64,000 bases of DNA from Ophioderma brevispina (Eukaryota > Echinodermata > Ophiuroidea > Amphilepidida > Ophiodermatidae), in assembly GCA_023653785.1 (NCBI GenBank), contig JAMKCH010078496.1:1-64000 (forward strand). The letters run 5' to 3'. Positions within the stretch are counted from its first letter, which is position 1. Each line of letters starts with the position of its first letter. A program made the position numbers and the translations under genes. The notes beneath the pieces were generated by a model that did not search any database, was not told the origin of the DNA, and was given only the letters and a program-made list of their open reading frames with translations. This document shows, piece by piece, positions 57,461-64,000 of the stretch.

Positions 57461-58582
57461 CCCGGGGGGGGGGGGGCTTGTTATTCCAGGTGGATTCATT
57501 CTCGTGTATTGCCTCCCCAAACGTACCATAAGCGCGTAATTTTCACTTGGCAAGAAAAACACCTAAGTTGCGTAATTGGTTACTTTAACTGCTACCCACA
57601 CAAGTATGGGTTTGATTTTGCTTACCCTAAACAGTATTTTGGTATATTTTATTACCCTAGACAAGTAATTTTGTGTGACTGTTTAAAACTGCACCCTAAA
57701 CAAGTATTTGATATTATTTTTCTACCCTAACCGAGTATTTTTTATATTAAGTGATGTGCCTTGTAACCATACACTGAACATGCAACCTATAATGTCCCTT
57801 ATTGTACCCTGTCCTGATGAAGGAAATATTCACACATGATTTTAAATTGAATTTTTTTGTGTACTTCCATCTACATCCTCATGTGTAAAGTACCGGTAAA
57901 GTATCAATTTACGTACGTCACTGCTTTAATGTTTTATTCTCTGATTTCAAAGAACCTATATTTGAGACAAAATCCATATCGGGTGCCTAATAAGTATCAA
58001 ACATTAAATTCATTAAATATCAAGTCTTTTAAAGTTGTGTTCCTAATTATAAGTCTTTGAATTAATTGGGGTCGTAATTGATAGTTTTTGTTCTGCAAAT
58101 TCATCCATTTAATTTGAAATAGAACCTGTAAAAATCCTAACGGCCTTTTATTTTGTTTGACAGAAGGCAACGAGCAGTCATTGAGTGTAGATTAGCAGGC
58201 ACAAATGACAAAAAAGGCATGCCGTTGCATACATGGGGGTTTTCTTCAAATTCAGAAAAATGGTTAAAATCACTCGGGGAACTTCATGTGTGAAAAATAA
58301 GAGAAATGGGGAAGAGAACTTTCTTTTCAAGCAATTTTTTGATGGATTTATTTTGTAAGTGTTCAAAATGTCACACCTAAAACACTACGTAATTTCTCGA
58401 CGTGGAAAATATTACCCTAATTTTGCATTTTTGACGATTTTGCTACCCTAACAATGTCGCGAGTACATGGCCTGATCTTAAAAAAAAACACCATAATTAA
58501 GCGTTTTTGTACACGAGCATGATACCCACCTTCATGGAATACAAGTGCCACCCCCCCCCCCCTTTTTTTTTCCCCGGGCCCG
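57461..58582. mobile_element. G-terminal element family M2, long copy
   Basis: Left end cccgggggg...cttgttattccaggtgga, right end inverted cggg...cacttgtattcca-gaaggtggg-atcatg. 1.12 kb with homopolymer G/C termini. Inside, 57550-57740 holds about six tandem-like (t)accctaaacaagtattttg units; similar ACCCTAA words are in copy 1. No transposase recognised. Confidence 0.75.
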
Positions 58583-61500
58583 GAATCAGATTACTCAGTT
58601 GAATAAATCTGAAACCACCACAGCCATTATCAATGTTGTGGGACACGCTAAGAAGGGACTACTGCTACTTATGCTATACTTCCCGTACTATGTCACTACT
58701 AATGATGCTACTGCTACACAAACTGCTGCGTGAATGCTCTATGCTAGTGCCCTTCCACTAGGGCGAATACTCACCTTTGACAAGAGGGGTGACAACGTAA
58801 TTACCCGTCCAGCCAGATTTTGAATTTGGTGAAAGATTGAGTCCTTTGAAAACATTAAAAACGAATACCAACAAATCGAGTACAATACAAAACAACTTAA
58901 TGAAACCATAGTATTTTTAACATTGTTGATACGAGAATGAATATTCGATCCCCATTTGTACCTCCAATGGGTACATTATTTTGTACGGTATCAGTAATCT
59001 CTCTCTTCTCCTCCACTCTCTCTCTCTCGCTTACAAAAACTAACAGTGACAAATGCAATTTTTACTTCTCTTTTTAAATTTATTAACCGTAAAGTAATGG
59101 TTACGCACGGGAGGTTGGTGTTCAAGCGAATTTGACCTCAATGCTTTCCAATGTATTCATCTAGAAAATTAACGGCGCTAGTACGCCTGAGTTAATTGAA
59201 AAGTTAACTCTATGTATGGTGGTCAGGTTCAAGAGTTGTCTTATTTTAGAATGATTTTAGAAAATGTTTTCTTCAAACGGTTTTAACTGGTGGCCAAGGC
59301 TCACTAATGTCAGTGAATCTACCACGGCAAGATTGGGAAACTACGCACACGGTGAGTATTTTCCCCATTTCTGTAGCGACTTGCCTTTATTTGAGCATGT
59401 ATTGACCGATCTTTCAAGAAATTTGACAATGTCTTGTTTCTCACGGTATACAACGGTGCCTGTTACAAGTTTGGGCGGCTGCATATGCAACAATGACGGA
59501 AATGACGTAATGGGTCTTTTCGTCCTATACCTGTTTGAAATTCTCAATGATACATATATGGCCTTGGGGTAGGTGTTAGTATCAATACAAAAATCACTTT
59601 GTTAACCAAGTAACTCGAACAATTTGTTCAATGCTGTCTTGACCGCCGATTATTGCGCAGGTTGTACGAGAAAGACAGAACAAAACACAAATTAACATGG
59701 CCAGTTATCTTTATGCTAAAGGTAGGTTTCATATTCACGTAAGACATGGGTATATGGGGTGACATTACAGCGAAAAAAAAACAAGTTAGTTTTAAAAACA
59801 TAATACCGTAAGTGTAAATGACCGATAGTTTAAGGTTTCCAGAGCAATTTGTATAATTTGCCATTATTTACAAAACATAGTATCACTTTCCCGAAATGTT
59901 AGTCATCCCCGTTTTCCATTTGGCAATTCGTAATTAAGCTTTCATAAGATGTAATGCTATTCTTCGTTAAACCCTTATTCGAACGGATTGAACAACAGGC
60001 AAAAATCAGGTGTTCCGTTTTTAATCTCTGTTTCATTGGAATTCATTAAAGTACAACCGCCAGTTGTATGTTTTGACGAACAGCTGTATGTTATTCTCAT
60101 TTACCTGTGAAATCTATGGGGTTAAATGACTGAGTTTGAAAGTTATGGGCGAAAAATTGGCCCCTTTTGGTCGAACCAAATATTTAATTGTACAATTAAT
60201 ACAGTATTGAGTTTGCAAATCCTGTTTTTCAGCTTGTCAAACAAAAATGATTGAAAATCGTCATTTCTTAAATCATCAAATTAAGAGAACAACTGTATAA
60301 TTAATTTATTCGGGTCATCCCTCTTTACAATATGGCTCCAAAATATACGGCACTGTTTTTTAATTATATACAAAAAATCGAGATTGATGTTGTGGCATTT
60401 AATATGACACTAGGGACGTACACACTAAAAAGCCAGTATGTAATTTACTTTTTTATATCCTATTCATCACTATATAAGAATGAAAATGGTGAAGTTGGCG
60501 ATTTTTTAAAAAAAATACTTGTATTAGCGTAATAGTGTTTAGATTTGTATGTAATTCCAAAATTTCCATTTTATTAACCATACGCGCGCTAAATAAATTG
60601 TGTTATTTATTTTTGTGTGCTTGTTTTTGTTTGCTTGTGTTGCACACTCTTTTGACTCTCTCGGCGTCTTTGAGCAATAAAGTGTCTACAAAGTTCCCAA
60701 GACAACAAAGTAAAATAAGAAATTAAAATCCTTTCTTTTGTGTTTTTTTACATGTCAGATTTTTCTAACAGTGCATACCCGGAACCCGGTGGTGTAACAT
60801 ATGGTTCAAGATGGCTCTCTCAAGGAACCAATGTACGGTTAGTACAGACTAATCAGTTTTAAGATCATTTTCTTTGCAGAATTGAATAAATATCACTGGC
60901 TTTAGCTGTAAGAGGTCAAAACGGATTGGGAGGTAACCTTTTCAAATAGAGCTACACCAATGGTCCTTTGGTTTATGTCTATCAGATTACATGGGTTCCC
61001 ATGCCCCTCCCCCCTCCCTTAAAACAAAATTCAAACATGATTTTTAGCATCTCTATGACATCCCCTTAAAGAATTTTTCATGTTACCAAAATCAAATATT
61101 GCCCCAAGGGGTCCGTTTGGCGCCCATCTTGAATCTAAAGAGATCAGTCATATAGAGTGGTTCGATTTCGTTAAAAGTATCTCAAATGATTCGTTCATCA
61201 TGCGGAATCAAAAAATATAGTTTAGCATAGTTGTGATGTTCAGTTACAGATATATGGGAGAAAATGTGATATAAAGGTCATTGAACTTCCGATTGGTCAT
61301 TGTACAGGGGGCCAAACTTTCAAAATGCATGGATCTTGACAAAAGTCATGTTAAGTTGTTGTATGAGCATGGTCATTCCAGTAAAGTATAGTTTGTACTA
61401 TCTATATAGGATGTTTAGTTAAGGGGAGGGTTATCGCGCTATTTTTGGAAATTTCGAGGAGCGATTTCAGATATTTCTCAAAATGTCACCTGTACATATC

Positions 61501-63557
61501 ATATACCATCATGTAGGCCTTGACCTGAGCTTTCAAAATCGGTATTAATTTTCACCTTTGTTGCCATGGTAACCATGCTAGGCCTGCGATTGGCTAATTT
61601 TTTGAACAAACGTAACTCAAACACCGTTTGATTTACATTAATGGGATTTGGGGAGAATGTTCGCTGAGACATTCCGAAAGAAACCATGTTCTCGGATTTT
61701 TGAATTGGTTGCCATGGCAACCAGGAGCCAGTCAATAAGCACTTTTTACTGAATAACTTAAAAACGAAGGTGAAATTCAGAAATCGGAAGACATAGTTTT
61801 CTAGACCTCAGTCTTCTTAACATCTGTGCCAAATTTCATTCCTATACCATTTTTAGTTTTGTAGTTTCGTTTGTTTGAAAATTGCTATTTTACGCTTTTA
61901 TACGAACTGAGATATAGGCTTTTAAAGTTTGTGCTACGTTGAGGGCGCTATTTATACGAATTATGTAATTATTTTGAATGTTTTATGTGTAGTAGTAATT
62001 AACATAATTTTTAATCAAAGATGCATTAATACTTTGTTATGAATTTTTAAAATAATGTTGTTAAATATAGCAGGGTGAGGAAATAAAGAAATACATAAGA
62101 AATGTATCGCAGTATGTTAAAAGTGAGCTATATTTAATCTTTATCATTTTATTTAACAATTCAATACAAAACTTTAAAAAGAAACACAACCCACAGCCTA
62201 TAATTTTTTTTTTGAAAAATATTGTTAATTATCATTGGTTGAAATTAATAATACATACAAAGTGTATGACAAAATGCTTTTTGCCAAGTTTTTTGTCGCC
62301 TCCGATACTTTGATCAGTCGTATCTTCGGAACCGAGAGTCGGATTTTAGTCAAATAAAAAGTATTTCAAAGCTTTCAAAGCTAAGACTTACCGGGGCTCA
62401 TGGCTGGTACAATATCTCACTTTTTGCAGTGGAAAAAAAAAATCCCATTAGCAACGAATAACCCCCCCACCCCCCTTAAGTGACTAAAATTCGGTGCAAA
62501 GATCAAATTTATTTACTTATTTTGATGGGAAGTAGGCATTACTCGTTAATTTTCTAAAATATAAACGGAACAAAACACGGAAGGATGCGATACTTTTTCA
62601 ACTAATTGAACACTTTTTTTATGATTGATCCTTTTAATCCAAGATGGCCAACAAATTTACGAACCTCTTGGGACAAGTGATTATTGTTTTTTTTTTGCTA
62701 TTTGTTAACATTAGAATTCTTGAAGATGATGTCGTACTGTGTTTAAAAACCATCATGTTAGAATTAGTTTTAAGGGTGAGTGCAGCGAAACCCATACTTC
62801 TGATAGATTATTAGTGTTCATGAGCTTGGGCAAGCCCGTTGGTGGTCAAGGGTCGTATCTCTATTGACCGAACCTAACAATACCTTTCCCATAGGAATAA
62901 TTTCAATAAAACTCATCACATATCAGACTACCCTGAAACATTAACAACAAGACAGAAAAAAATATTATTTACCTGTGAAAATTAGGAGCTAACTTTTTCT
63001 GAGCGCCATTTTTCCCAAAAGAGGCCAAATTTAAAAAAAAAGATTCTCCAACTGATACCTTAAATTTGTATATTAGTATTGTTTCAAGATCAATTGGATC
63101 AAATTAGCTATATTTACCAAAAACAGGGATGGTAGAAGATTTTTAATATTTTTACTAAGCTGTTTTCTGAGACAATATATTTAACTCATTCATTTGTACA
63201 GGAAAATAGATATGGATCAAATTACATTTTAGCATATAATTGGTATTAATGACAGATTGATGAAATTTTAATTATATTTGTTTGTGATAGTAACTTTCCA
63301 CAATATAGCCACCAAGGTCAGGTCACCTTAAATGTGGAAAATGAAATTTTGTCATGGGTCTGGGCCCATTGGTGGCAAGGCTGGGTCCATATGGACCCTA
63401 ACGCGATATCTGGTCACACATACTTTCGTCGCACACATATCAGAAGATGCGGAATAACAAGCTTGGCAATTAGCAGAAACAACGGCCTCATCAGCATTTG
63501 TGTTTCGGCGCTAACGCGCGAAAACTGATTTTAGGGTTCATATGCACCCCCCCCCCC
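58583..63557. other. 5.0 kb with no supported gene
   Basis: AT-rich sequence; a CT tract at 58998-59030; ggttgccatggcaacc palindrome at 61707-61722 and a ttgccatggtaacc relative at 61560. Open frame 59264-59572 (102 codons) has no recognisable domain or splice context. Confidence 0.3.
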
Positions 63558-63876
63558 GACCACTTAAAGGTCCCAGATAATGAGATGATAAACCTACTCC
63601 AAATCTTTAGGGGACATTCCATTCCAATAAACAGGGCCAGAAAAAAGAATACACTACCAGTGACATCATTTAGTGAAACTATTGATTTTCAGTCAGTGCC
63701 ATGAATAGATTCACACCAGTCACCTGGAATTTTCTATTACTCTCTGAAAAATCAATAGTTTCACTAAAGATGTCATCACCAACCCAAATATTGAATGCTT
63801 TCTCGTCCCTCCTTGTAGACTTGACACAAACCACACCAATTCTGTATATTTGCATTTCCTGGGACCTTTAAGTGTT
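63558..63876. mobile_element. Foldback element near the window end
   Basis: Left gaccacttaaaggtcccag pairs with right gggacctttaagtgttaa; inner tgacatcattt-agtgaaactattgatttt-cag (63660-63694) pairs with 63745-63779. Arms about 120 bp, loop about 50 bp. Non-coding. Confidence 0.7.
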
Positions 63877-64000
63877 AAGAAAAATATGTTAAGCGTCTTG
63901 AGGTATATCTGGGTGGTGTGTGGCCACTTGACGCGCAAACATGTTATGAATATAAGCGAATATGTGCACATTTCGTATTTTTTGGGCATTTGAATTTTAG
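63877..64000. other. End of window, no feature
   Basis: Nothing assigned. Confidence 0.3.

Noticed and set aside
59264..59572. 102-codon open frame with CICNNDGND stretch
   Set aside because: Looks superficially like a cysteine-rich module but has only isolated cysteines and no splice boundaries.

Overview
This is a eukaryotic, AT-rich (roughly 35-38% GC by eye), intron- and repeat-dominated window. Spliced exons of a modular extracellular protein, tRNA-headed and polyadenylated SINEs, CR1/Jockey-like reverse transcriptase relics, many TA-flanked foldback elements and long A, TA and CTA tracts point to a metazoan. The abundance of the word taggccta and the repeat style suggest a marine invertebrate deuterostome (echinoderm or hemichordate); that placement is inference. 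There is no operon, prokaryotic gene, CRISPR array or functional tRNA/rRNA gene. Most long open frames are artefacts of repeats.

The only host-gene signal is on the minus strand. Exons with LDL-receptor class A (LDLa) cysteine and acidic signatures lie at 43.1, 42.0, 40.0, 30.4 and perhaps 28.8 kb. The one at 40.0 kb runs directly into a hydrophobic transmembrane segment and a stop. A possible upstream exon lies at 46.65 kb. Only the 30.4 kb exon is clean; the others carry small indels or stops, so they are decaying exons or the assembly has indel errors. Further along the same strand, 0.9-6.2 kb holds six near-identical 42-nt phase 1-1 micro-exons, each with an AG acceptor and five with a GT donor. 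They are carried in tandemly duplicated intron units and encode a 14-residue two-cysteine cassette in two variants (GDYTGCPPEDPNCEG and GDYTECPPDDPNCGG). A decayed seventh copy lies at 13.5 kb. The clean LDLa exon ends in phase 1 and would splice in frame to any of them. This micro-exon array is the most unusual thing in the window.

Layout: 0-7.5 kb, micro-exon units riddled with insertions (a reverse transcriptase relic, foldbacks, a retroposed insert with a 212-bp flanking duplication, a 1.13-kb palindromic element). 7.5-20.8 kb, repeats, a 5S-like relic, a 1.49-kb palindrome and three inverted or direct arrays of a 49-bp minisatellite. 20.8-23.3 kb, a reverse transcriptase with YADD motif and a tRNA-derived SINE. 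24-33 kb, duplicated repeats plus LDLa exons. 33-39.7 kb, hairpins, TA-flanked MITEs in TA microsatellite and a roughly 2-kb tandem duplication. 39.8-46.7 kb, LDLa exons, transmembrane exon and a fourth reverse transcriptase relic. 47-64 kb, mostly anonymous intergenic or intronic DNA with a 873-bp foldback, a CTA/CTG triplet tract, a SINE relic and a 1.1-kb G-rich-terminus element.

Coordinates of exons are from reading splice sites by eye; repeat boundaries are approximate unless a target duplication is stated.
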